Shown here piece by piece: positions 53,349 to 62,403 of a DNA stretch of 64,000 nucleotides. Both the position numbers and the translations under genes were made by a program. The number at the start of each line of letters is the position of its first letter. The stretch's first letter is position 1. Source of the DNA: Chrysaora quinquecirrha (taxonomy: Eukaryota > Cnidaria > Scyphozoa > Semaeostomeae > Pelagiidae). The notes under the pieces were generated by a model, which saw nothing but the letters and a program-made list of their open reading frames with translations, was not told the origin of the DNA and ran no database searches. The DNA lies in assembly GCA_014526335.1 (NCBI GenBank), contig JACTAT010000012.1, positions 448,737 to 512,736 on the forward strand. Reading direction: 5' to 3'.

Positions 53349-54607
53349 TTATTTCTCTGCGCTACCCCCATCATGGGTAATCTCGTGTTGAACCTGAAGA
53401 TCCATTGGATACAATAGTTGCATAGGTCGTTCCAAGAAGGTTACTACTCCATTTGTCATCGTTTGAAGTCTGACTCCTCTTACAACATCGTCAGATCCTA
53501 TAATCAATCTCGTTATCTTCCCAAGTTTCCAACTGTTCAGGGGTTGATTTTCTCTTTTGATGAGAACAATGTCGACTTCCATCACGTCACTGTCTTGTCC
53601 CTTGATTTTGTGATGCTCCCTCAGACTTCTCAAATACTCTGTTGTCCAACGTTTCCAGTAATGTTCTCTGATTTTCTGCATATATTTCAGTCTTTTCTTT
53701 GCTGGAATTCTTTCTTCATCGCTCAAAACTGTTGCTGATTCTAATGTCTTCTTGCGTCTTCCATGAATCAAATGATTTGGGGTCAGAGGTTCCATCTCAA
53801 GATCATCTCCCTGGTATGTCAATGGACGATTGTTCAGGCTGAATTCAATGTCCATCATCAATTCACATAATTCAGAAAACGTCAGTATTGATTTTCCTAG
53901 ACATTTCTTCAATGCATTCTTCACTAATGCCACCATTCGTTCAAAAAACCCGCCCCACCATGGGGCGTTTGACAAATTGAATCTCCATTCTGTTCCCATA
54001 TTGCCCAGAAAATTCTGTGTTTCGTCATCAGAGTGTACTAATTTGATCCATTTCGCTGTTAATTTGGAGGTCTTCGCGTTATCTGCAACTATCAACTGAG
54101 GAACACTCTTCTAGTGACAAAGCTCTTCAAGCTCCTTCTGAAAGTTGCTGTAGTCATGTCTTGCACACATTCTAAATGAATTGCTCTAGAAGTTGCACAA
54201 CTGAAAAGTGTTATATAAGCTTTGCATAACTTCTTACCCTTTTTGTAGTAGATTGGCCCAGCAAAGTCCACTCCAACTGACTGAAAAGGCTGTCCTGCCT
54301 GTGTTCTGAATTTCGGCAATGCTGCTGTTTTTGGCTGCTGGAAGGGTGTTGTTCTAAATCGTTTACAATGCCAACAATTTTTCAATGTTTTCTTCACCAT
54401 TTGTCGACCATTTGGAATCCAATAATACGAACGTACCTCTGCCAGTGTCGATGCCACCCCCATGTGCATTACTCTCTTACGAGCGTCCATTGTGATCAAC
54501 GGTGCCAAACTGCATTCCTTTGGCATGAATACAGGTTGTTCATCTGGAGGAATATCAAATCTTCCTTTGCATATGAGGATTCCTTTGTCGTTAAGCTGAA
54601 GTCCCAA
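53349..54607 (-). pseudogene. BEL integrase
   Basis: First frame (54607-54092): GRFDIPPDEQPVFMPKECSL, an H-x..H and CWHCKRFR zinc-binding part, then FQSVGVDFAGPIYYKKGKKL (first Asp), YITLFSCATSRAIHLECVQD. Second frame (54095-53349): IVADNAKTSKLTAKWIKLVH (second Asp), SNAPWWGGFFERMVALVKNA (catalytic Glu), SLNNRPLTYQGDDLEMEPLT, PNHLIHGRR and a C-terminal domain with W-K-R-W and GDIV-like VDIVLIKREN. One frameshift near 54095 is the only clear lesion; the triad is intact. Confidence 0.9.
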
Positions 54608-55347
54608 CTAATGCATTTGTTCTGCTGTGGGTTTGTGTTCTGTCTGCACAAATCTGATCCACTGATTTTCCGATTCTTGAATCTCTGATGGACTTATTTG
54701 TCGAGTCTTCATACAAGCTTTCTTTCTGCAATTGTTGATGAAGCTAAAAACAAAAGCTGTTATTCTGAAAAGTTTCTAAGCACTTGCATACCTGGAAACG
54801 TCTATGATTTCTGCCAGACCATGTTTCTCGCATGTAGTAACGCCCACTATACTGCAGATTCTCCTCGTCTTTCTTCGTTTGCGAATTGATCTTCCATGAT
54901 ATCCTCAGCATGCGGCCATTGTTCGCGCTGTTGTAGCCATACAGGACCAAACCACCAAAGTCTGGAATCTTGCAATTTGGTCGGACTCATTCCCTTCGTT
55001 CCAATGTCTGCTGGGATTTCATCCGTCGGACAGTATCGCCATGTTCTGTAATCTTCTTCAAGAATTTGATTGACTCTTGAACGAACAAACTGCTTCCCCT
55101 CACCACGATTTTGTAGCCATCAAAGAACTGTCCTGCTGTCAGTCCATGCATTCACAGTTGTGATGTTCCAGTTAGCTAGGGCTGATTTCAAATTTCTGAT
55201 AATTCTTGTTAACATCTGTGCGCCAACCAGCTCCAGTCTTGTTACTGATAACCCTGGTTTCGCCACTCTTGATTTCGCTGTGAGTAATCTGACTGTACGC
55301 TGTGAACCATGTTTCACCAGAACATAAATAGCTGCGCAACAAGCCAT
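54608..55347 (-). pseudogene. BEL RNase H and connection region
   Basis: MACCAAIYVLVKHGSQRTVR, LLTAKSRVAKPGLSVTRLEL (the RLEL strand of BEL RNase H), VNAWTDSRTVL (active-site Asp), then, in other frames, DWLQNRGEGKQFVRSRVNQI, YCPTDEIPADIGTKGMSPTK (P-x-x-x-N/I-P-A-D) and LWWFGPVWLQQREQWP. A stop at about 55119 and shifts near 54740-54890 break it. Confidence 0.82.
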
Positions 55348-55940
55348 GATGCTTGAGTCTGAAAAGCCATGAATCTCAATGCTGTCGATGCTCGTAGATT
55401 CTGTACCAAGAATAATCTCTCCGCACGTATGACTGGATTTGCTTTGATTTCTTTAAACCACTGATTCCATCGTTTCGCCAACTCAGAAGAAATCTCTTCA
55501 TCCCATCCACGTTTTTGTAAACAAACGTCATGATAAATAATCTTACAACCAATGGAAGCTGGGCTGGCTAAACCTAGCGGATCAAAAATCTTTGCAACAG
55601 ACCGTAACATACCTCGTTGTGATGGTTCATGATTAACTCCCAGCATGTTCGTGAAGTCTACAGTGATGAAATCTTGTTCTGGATTCCAATTTACGCCCAA
55701 TACTTTCGTGTTGATGTCGGTTGATTGCTTATTTTCTTGATCTGTTGATTTCTTCTTAACAACGTCATTCTTTTCTGATGTCAGGTGTTCATGGAGCCTT
55801 CTGCTGTTGGTCTTCCATTTCCTCATTGTGAATTTTCCTTCTTGAAATCTGCGTTCAAGCTTTTCTTTCAACCTGATAAGTTCGTCTTCTGTGTTGCTCC
55901 CACCAACAAAGTCGTCCACATTCAAACTGCTTATCACTGT
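55314..55940 (-). pseudogene. BEL reverse transcriptase, C-terminal half
   Basis: MISSLNVDDFVGGSNTEDEL (Y/N-VDD catalytic box, here Asn-Val-Asp-Asp), RFQEGKFTMRKWKTNSRRLH, KVLGVNWNPEQDFITVDF, RGMLRSVAKIFDPLGLASPA and CLQKRGWDEEISSELAKRWN. The A-K-I-F-D-P-L-G-L-x-S-P and G-W-D-E motifs are BEL hallmarks. Direct continuation of the RT frame that stops at the LINE insertion at 58726. Confidence 0.9.
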
Positions 55941-56121
55941 TCATTCATTTTCATTTCATTTCATTTTAGATTCTTTTAACAGGGTAAAGTATACAGTTAA
56001 AATACTGGTTTCCAAAATGCCCTGTGACAAAACAATAAATTAAAAATGTCTAATCTTAAAGATTTACAAGCAAAAAATAAATAAAGCTCTAAATGAAAGT
56101 ATATAAATAAGGAGTTGATGT

Positions 56122-57633
56122 TTACTTGCTGGCTTTATATGCAGCTTTGAATCGACTTAATGTTGGCGCTTTCTTGACTTCAGCGCTAAGATTGTTCCAT
56201 AATCTGGCTCCTTTATAACAAAAGCAACGTTGACCAGTTGAAGTTTTTAAGAGGGGAAGCTTGAGGTCTGTATTAGTGTTACGAAGCTCTCTGACGCTAT
56301 TATCTGACAATCGTTCGAACAGAGTTGTAAGGTAACTGGGCGCTTCCTTATTAATCGACCTGTACACCATCCTAGCAGTTTTCATTTCAATAAGTTCTCT
56401 GACTGTTAGCCTTCCTAGTTTTTTCAGAAGTGGTGGGGAGGATGCATCGTAAGGGCTGTTAGTAGCTATCCTCGCGGCAGGGTTTTGTAATTTCTGTAGT
56501 TTATTTAAAGCGGTGGTACTACAGACTCCCCACACGGAGCAACAAGATCTGAAATATGGCTCAATAAGACTTCTGTACATTGACTGAATCGTAATTAAGG
56601 GAAGATATCTCTTCCCAAAACGTAACATTCCAAGTCCTTTTGATATCTTTTTAGTCATAGCGGAAACATGATGGTCCCAATTGAGAAATTGGTCAACTTC
56701 AATTCCCAAGTATTTTGTGTGTTTGATCACCGAAACTGGTTCTTCGCCAATAACGATTTCTAAATTTTGTGCATCAGAATTTTCAATTTCTTTCAACTTC
56801 TTTCTGCCTCCTATGAGGAGATTTTGTGTCTTAGCGACGTTGAGAGACAATTTGTTTGATTCCAACCAGGTTTTTAAGCATTGTAGGTCTGCATTAATAC
56901 ATTCATTAATTTCGGGGATTGACTCCGAGGAAAATGAGATGCCGGTGTCATCAGCATACATATTCACCACAAAGTAATTCAGTGATTGGTGTATGTCGTT
57001 GATGTAGAGTAAAAAGAGGAGGGAGCCTAAGCATGAACCTTGTGGAACACCACATGTAATGTCCTCGAGTTCGGAGAGCAGCCCATTTACTTTACAACAT
57101 TGTTTTCTGTTCCTTAGGTATGAGCGAAACCAGCGTAATTCCTTATCTTTTATTCCATATAAGTAAAGCTTCTTGAGAAAAATCTCGTGATTTACTGTGT
57201 CAAAGGCCTTCTTTAGATCTATGAATGTTACTGAGGTGAATTTGCCTTTGTCTATGTTTAAATACCAGTCATTGGCGCACTTTAGTAAGCAACTCAGAAC
57301 TGAGTGTTGCAATCTAAAGCCTGACTGCTTCGAGTATAGAAGCTTGTTACTGTTGAGATAAGAATACATCTGATCAAAAATAAGCTTTTCGAACACCCGA
57401 GAAACAACAGGTAAAACCGAGATAGGTCGATAATTTGACTTTTCGTCAGTTGAACCAGTCTTATAAATAGGTGCAACCCTTGCAATTTTCCACTGGTCAG
57501 GAAATAAGCCCTGGGACATAGATTGATTGAACAGCTGGCACAGAGGACTGGCAAGGATCGGCATCCCAATTTTGAGAAAATAGCTGGAGATGAGATCTAG
57601 GCCGAAGCTCTTGGAGGTCTTAAACTTGCCCAT
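56122..57633 (-). CDS. LINE reverse transcriptase (503 residues open)
   Basis: An uninterrupted frame. KFKTSKSFGLDLISSYFLKI, PDQWKIARVAPIYKTGSTDE, NYRPISVLPVVSRVFEKLIF, FTSVTFIDLKKAFDTVNHEI (first Asp), CGVPQGSCLGSLLFLLYIND, VVNMYADDTGISFSSESIPE (YADD), KLSLNVAKTQNLLIGG, TKYLGIEVDQFLNWDHHVSA and thumb/C-terminal helices up to LSRFKAAYKASK. All RT blocks are present with catalytic Asp-Ala-Asp-Asp residues intact. It is separated from the upstream linker frame by about 60 bases (57634-57692) containing one frameshift, so the full ORF2 is broken but the RT domain is whole. RT makes DNA on nicked target (target-primed reverse transcription). Confidence 0.92.
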   Translation of the reverse strand: MGKFKTSKSFGLDLISSYFLKIGMPILASPLCQLFNQSMSQGLFPDQWKIARVAPIYKTGSTDEKSNYRPISVLPVVSRVFEKLIFDQMYSYLNSNKLLYSKQSGFRLQHSVLSCLLKCANDWYLNIDKGKFTSVTFIDLKKAFDTVNHEIFLKKLYLYGIKDKELRWFRSYLRNRKQCCKVNGLLSELEDITCGVPQGSCLGSLLFLLYINDIHQSLNYFVVNMYADDTGISFSSESIPEINECINADLQCLKTWLESNKLSLNVAKTQNLLIGGRKKLKEIENSDAQNLEIVIGEEPVSVIKHTKYLGIEVDQFLNWDHHVSAMTKKISKGLGMLRFGKRYLPLITIQSMYRSLIEPYFRSCCSVWGVCSTTALNKLQKLQNPAARIATNSPYDASSPPLLKKLGRLTVRELIEMKTARMVYRSINKEAPSYLTTLFERLSDNSVRELRNTNTDLKLPLLKTSTGQRCFCYKGARLWNNLSAEVKKAPTLSRFKAAYKASK

Positions 57634-57692
57634 TGCTTTGACATGTAGTTGGGGCGATATAGGAGAAAAGGAAAAAGACGCTTTTTCAGGAT

Positions 57693-58726
57693 TTACAGCA
57701 ACTTCTCCCTCGAGGAGGGAGTTTTGGTATTCGGTATTTCCTTACTCACTTGATCTCCAGCAGTGCAAAAGAAGTTATTCATCTTGTTTGCTATGTCTTG
57801 AGGATTGGAGATGCATTCGTTACCCTCTGACAGGGAGTTAATCATTGTCGTTTTTGATCGTTTGTTGACTAGGTTATTTATAGTTGCCCACGTTTCTTTC
57901 AGGTTACCTTCGAAAGTTTTAATCTTGTCAGTATAGTATTCCCTTTTCAGTGTTTTACAAGTGTGATTCACCTTATTTCTAAGTTGTTTGTAAGCTGTCT
58001 TGAGAAACTCTGATTTTGTCTTAACGGCTGCAGTCTTAAGCTTATGTTTCAGCTCAGAGGTAGGCCATGGGCTATATCGCTCGGAGACACGCCTTTCACG
58101 AATAAGGGCGTGCTTTTGTATAACCAAGGCAAGCACATTGGTCCATTCTTCCACTACAACATTGATATCAGTGGAACAATAAAGGAACTGCTGCCAATAA
58201 ACAGAGGCTAGATCTGACAAAAAGAGCTCCATATTAAAATTTTTCATTTGCCGTGTTTTTATTACTTTATGCTGTTTTTTTAATCCCCCTCGAAATTTTC
58301 TGACAGCAAAACTAGGTAGTGGTCACTAAGAGCTATCCTATACACTCCAGATTCGACAATCTTGTTGATATTACTCACGGCAACGTGATCAAGAAGGGTT
58401 GAGGTCTCTGTTGTTTCTCGTGTAGGCTCTTTAATTACCTGTTCAAGTCTAAAGGATCGGTATACATCATTGATATGTTTTATATGATTTGGAACCTGCC
58501 ACTCAGATGAGTCAGGAGACTCCTCAGAACAGAGAAGGTCACAATTTGTATCTCCTAGTAAAATAATTTCCTTTCCCTCAGATTCGAGAAATCGTAGAAC
58601 TTACTCCAATTTATCGAATGTGTCTACTGGACTGCTTTGTGGTCTGTACCACGAGAGTATGCAGAAAGGACTAGACTGGGGTGGAGTGATTTCTGCACAA
58701 ATTAACTCCAACGATGATGAAGGAAT
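57693..58726 (-). pseudogene. LINE endonuclease remnant and linker
   Basis: Endonuclease from 58726: SSLELICAEITPPQSSPFCI then LSWYRPQSSPVDTFDKLE, EIILLGDTNCDLLCSEESPD (GDTNCD), LEQVIKEPTRET and TLLDHVAVSNI..YRIALSDHYLV (S-D-H-Y catalytic His). Stops occur near 58601 and 58290. The linker frame (58247-57693) reads MKNFNMELFLSDLASVYWQQ, ERYSPWPTSELKHKLKTAAV and NKMNNFFCTAGDQVSKEI. The 5' third of the endonuclease and any ORF1 are missing (5' truncation). Confidence 0.85.
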
Positions 58727-60305
58727 GTAACCACAAATTCTGGATCTTTCTCTTGATAATTCTTCATATGCTCTCGGATTGTTCCATTAAGCAAAAACGG
58801 ACTTGGACCTGAGCCAAAAATCACTCTGGCGAATCTCAATTCTCGGATAACCAACTTCTCTTGTCTGACGTCTGTAAACCATAAAAATCGCAAGCTGTAT
58901 CGATCTTTAGGGTCGACTTCTATCTGCAAAAATGCTTTTTGAATATCTCCAAGCAAGACAACTGGATACAGTCGAAATCGCAACAAAATTTTGTATAACA
59001 ATGGCAATAAAGACGGTCCAACATGTAGACAATCTTGAGCGAATAATAGTACTTACACGATTTTGCTGAAGCATCGTACACGACTCGGATTTTTGTTGTT
59101 TCTGCGTCTTGTCGTATCACTGGATGGTGCGGAATGTACGTCACCTTTTCGCCTTCTGGTTTCTCTGGTACATCTTCAACAATGCCTTCGTCTAATTGTT
59201 CTTGAATGATCTTGTTGTATTCTTCGAGGATCTCTGGTGTTCGTCTGAGCTTGCGCATCTGACTTCTGAGTCTTGTTTCACTCAGCTGACAATTCTCTTG
59301 TAGATAAAAATTTCCTTTCTTCCAAGGCAGCCTGACCGAATATCTTCCATCTTCTTTACGTTTAATGCTGTCTGCGAATTCTTCGTATACATTTTTGCTG
59401 TCTTCTACCCCAAGAACATCTAGGTCCCACAATTGCTTGCTGTCATCTTCGATTGAACCGGGTTTATTCATTGTGAAATGAACATTGTTCGTTCCTGAAT
59501 TCTGGTTTCCAAATGAACCCATCAAAGTCCAACCAAGGGTTATTTCTTCAGCCACCGGGCCTCCTGGTCTGCCACTCATCACTTTGCCTGTCTTGATTCT
59601 GGCGAAATCTTTCACTCCAAGGATCGCGTGGATTTGAAGATCTTCATCTCTGCTGACGTCAGAAAGCCAAATGTTTTTCAAGTGTGGATAATCTTTCTTG
59701 TGTCTTTCTGGATGGCTGTTTGGTATAGAGCTGACAGAAAAGCTGTCAAGTTGTGCAAGTTCAGTATTTAAGAATTCTTTTGACTTACCAACTCCTTGTA
59801 CCTTCAAACGAAATATGGGACACTTGACTTCCATTTCGCCATTCACTGTAACAATGGCTCGGTTTTCTGTTCTGATTGGTTTCTCGGTTAATTTCCTGCC
59901 ATGTTCTCGATTGATGTATGAGCCACCACTACCACTGTCCAAAAGAACTCTGTATTGATGTCCGCCAATTTTCGCTTGTACTGTCTGGAATGCCACTGTA
60001 CCGCTTCTGAGATGCATCAAGAGTTTACTTTGCTGTGGAATTTCTTCTTGCTTGTCTGGTTTTCTGCAAATCGAAGTGTGATGCTTGCCTTTGCACCGAA
60101 AACAACTGTTACGACTTCTGCAATCACTTGACATATGACCTAGTCTTGTGCAATTGAAACATCTCTTCTCTTTTCTTAGTAACGCCACCCTGTCTTCACT
60201 TGACTTCACCTGCTGACACTCGACTGATTTGTGATCACTGCTACTACAAAATACACACTTTGCTGAAAATGAGTTATAATTTCTGTTTGTTGTTGTATGA
60301 ACCAC
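58727..60305 (-). pseudogene. BEL zinc knuckles, protease and RT N-terminal half
   Basis: Open from 60305 to 58920: two knuckles CVFCSSSDHKSVEC and CFNCTRLGHMSSDC..CFRCKGKHHTSIC, protease QYRVLLDSGSGGSYINREHG (D-S-G), LGWTLMGSFGN, SVRLPWKKGNFYLQENCQLS, YIPHHPVIRQDAETTKIRVV and YDASAKS. After a frameshift near 59050 comes LLYKILLRFRLYPVVLLGDI, QKAFLQIEVDPKDRYSLRFL (first RT Asp) and FGSGPSPFLLNGTIREHMKN, up to the LINE insertion. Long open stretches with few lesions. Confidence 0.9.
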
Positions 60306-60343
60306 TGACTTATCTGGTTTACTATGCTCAATATTTTCACAAT

Positions 60344-61170
60344 CAGGGGCGGTGTGGCTTAAAAATCAGAGCCGGGAGAAATACTGCGAAAAGAGGCCCA
60401 CTTCTACATGGCGTGCCGAAGGCTTGCACGCAATGGCCGAAGGCCATTGTCTAAAACAGCTGGGGGTGTGGGGGCGCTGCAAGCCCCCCAGCGCAGCACC
60501 CTGGTAGGGGTCCAGGGGGCGAAGCCCCTGGAAGCTCCTGAGATTTGGTCATTTCTGAGGCCTCGAAATGGCTTAGGATCCTTTAATTTCTCTTTCTGCA
60601 TATGCTAATAGAAAAACAGTTACTCGAAATCAATAGATAAGTAATAACCAAAAATCTCCTTAGAAAAGTGGTGGGGTAAATGAAGTTGCTGAAAAAATTC
60701 TGGAGCAATTAGAATTCTATTTGGAAAATAGCTTCAGTATTTCATCAATTGCAATAAAAATATCTGTCATGCTGAAAAAATATCTTTATGTTGTTGTTCG
60801 CTTCTACCACTACTGTCATCCTCCATTCCTGCACTAACCCACAGAATAGTTGGAGAACGGAACTAAGCTTTTGTCCGAGTGGGTAGTTCATTTCGTAATT
60901 ATTATAGTGTAACTTTCAAATGGATAAACACAATTGAAATTTGTCGCCGATTTGAGGAATTAATCCTAATGACATAAACATCCCTAACCACAACCAGGGG
61001 CATAGACAACCATTGATTTAGTAGAGAGATCCAGATGTCTTAAACAGTTCACTTCTCAAATTTAAGTTATTCTACAATTCACTAAAATACAATGTATAAA
61101 AAAAATAATTTTTGAGTTGGGAGGCCCACCGGGAAATTTCCCGGTGCCCCGCCTGGCCACGCTGCCCCTG
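60344..61170. mobile_element. hAT-like non-autonomous element in BEL gag
   Basis: Starts CAGGGGCGGTGTGGC and ends GCCACGCTGCCCCTG, terminal inverted repeats matching at 13 of 15 positions. It splits the BEL gag frame (WRYLK | ...HSKPDKSVVHT). Flanks ATTnnnAA resemble a decayed 8-base target duplication. A strikingly GC-rich block (60460-60540), containing GGGGGCGCTGCAAGCCCCCC and GTCCAGGGGGCGAAGCCCCT, lies near one end. No transposase inside: 827 bases, non-coding. Confidence 0.75.
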
Positions 61171-62130
61171 TTTTAAATACCTCCATAGTTTGTCCAAGAG
61201 TTGGCTGAAAGTCCATCGGGTCCAAACAACGTCATCTTTGGTGACTTCATATCTAATACTTCTCGGAAGTTTTAAGACTGTTTCTTCTACCATGCAAAGG
61301 ATATGTGCTTCATACCCCAAGGACTGCAATGCTGCAAAGTTGGTTGCTACATCTTCATAGAATCTTCTTAGTCTGATCAGATTTCCTGCATTTGTAACCG
61401 GCTGTATCTCTCTGATAGCTTTGATATGCGCATTTCTGAGATGTAGATCGTCTCCAAATTCCTTCTTCAGTTTCTGATCTGAAAGCGGGAGTCCACGAAT
61501 CACTGCAGCCGCACGACCCTCCAAGCGCTCACGAAACTGTACAATCTTTGCAGAAGGTTGCATACTTCTCTCATGGATAGCATATCTGAATTGCTCCCAG
61601 AACTCTGTCTTAAGAGGATCACCACCAAATTTTCGAAGCTGCAATTTCGGCGTTTTCAGATCTACCGGTCTGTCTTCTCTCTGAGATATGCTGGTCTTCG
61701 GCTCTGTTAGTTTGATTTCCATCGCTTTGATTCTTGTTGCCAGATCATCAACTGCATCTCTGTGCTGATCCAGTGCAAATTCATTCTCATAGTTTCGCTC
61801 AGCGACTTGTTGACTGCCATGTCCTGCTTCAATCATACACTGTGAAAGCTTCTGATTCAATTTGACTAACCTCTGAATATGCTGCTCTATTCTGCTCTTC
61901 GTGCATTCCATCTCCACTTTTCTTCCTCTGGACATTATGTCGTTCATGCTGCCATGTATTAGCGCCAAGGTTCTCTCGGTTACTTCCTTCATGTGAATTA
62001 CCTCTAATAACACCACCTCAGGAGTCTTGATCCTCCATAGTGTTGCTTGTGCATCTGTTATACCTGTTGCTGCTGCTGCTCCAGCTTCAGTTCCATCCTG
62101 CTCAATAGAAACTTCTTGAGACTGAGACAT
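61171..62130 (-). pseudogene. BEL gag
   Basis: MSQSQEVSIEQDGTEAGAAA, a coiled-coil-prone helical stretch (VEMECTKSRIEQHIQRLVKL), PVDLKTPKLQLRKFGGDPLK and TEFWEQFRYAIHERSMQPSA (L-P-x-F-x-G-D...W-x-x-F motif of BEL gag), FRERLEGRAAAVIRGLPL, LRNAHIKAIREIQPVTNAGN, YEAHILCMVEETVLKLPRSI and FSQLLDKLWRYLK. The start is placed at the Met shortly after the primer-binding region. It reads into the hAT-like element at 61170 and is continued in the frame ending at 60305. Confidence 0.85.
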
Positions 62131-62192
62131 GATAAATCAATAGAAATATCCAAAGTTCTTAAAGTGATCGTTTATCTGCTTCTTAATCCTTT

Positions 62193-62210
62193 ATCCGGTT
62201 CGGTGGACCA
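62193..62210 (-). other. BEL primer-binding site
   Basis: Minus strand TGGTCCACCGAACCGGAT directly inside the 5' LTR (two-base gap after ...CCGACA). It starts with TGG, complementary to the tRNA CCA end. The tRNA species is not assigned. Confidence 0.5.
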
Positions 62211-62212
62211 AA

Positions 62213-62399
62213 TGTCGGAAATACCCCCGACCACGGCAAGTACCCGACGTAGTAGAATACCGATAGCAATAATAGACTCTTAGAGCAAATAATATAAAAT
62301 AATAATTCTTAAATAAACCAAGACTAAATACAATAATTGATTCAAATAACTCTTAACTCAACTTAACTCGTTGAAGGCCCTTCAGGCTTCATGCAGGAC
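62213..62399 (-). repeat. BEL 5' LTR, truncated by LINE
   Basis: TGTCGGAAATACCCCCGACC through AAGGCCCTTCAGGCTTCATG matches 52574-52765. The match ends at GCAGGAC (62399), where LINE sequence starts. About 460 bases of the LTR are missing here and may lie beyond the LINE outside the window. Confidence 0.85.
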
Positions 62400-62403
62400 A
62401 TGG

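Larger units (their letters stand above)
55941..58726 (-). mobile_element. LINE (CR1/Jockey-like), nested in BEL RT
   Basis: Inserted between the codons for EFVV and VISSLNVDD of the BEL RT. Joining the flanks at a shared GT leaves the BEL frame open, so at most about two bases were duplicated or none lost. The 3' end on the minus strand is a (GAAAT)n-type tail at 55942-55968. The 5' end is truncated in the endonuclease. Genes: endonuclease remnant 58726-58270, linker 58247-57693, RT 57633-56122. The intact 503-residue RT frame shows it is one of the youngest elements in the window. Confidence 0.9.
52574..62399 (-). mobile_element. BEL/Pao LTR retrotransposon with nested insertions
   Basis: Left (3') LTR at about 52574-53224 and truncated right (5') LTR at 62213-62399 share nearly identical sequence. 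Between them, on the minus strand: gag (62130-61171), zinc knuckles and protease (60305-59900 or so), RT (about 59110-58702 and 55937-55600), RNase H (55600-55000), integrase (54607-53349). The order gag-PR-RT-RH-IN and the S/R-x-x-AKIFDPLGLxSP motif are diagnostic for BEL/Pao. A hAT-like foldback (60344-61170) and a LINE (55941-58726) are inserted into it, and another LINE cuts its 5' LTR. Removing the LINE restores an open RT frame across the junction, so the element was intact there when hit. Confidence 0.9.
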
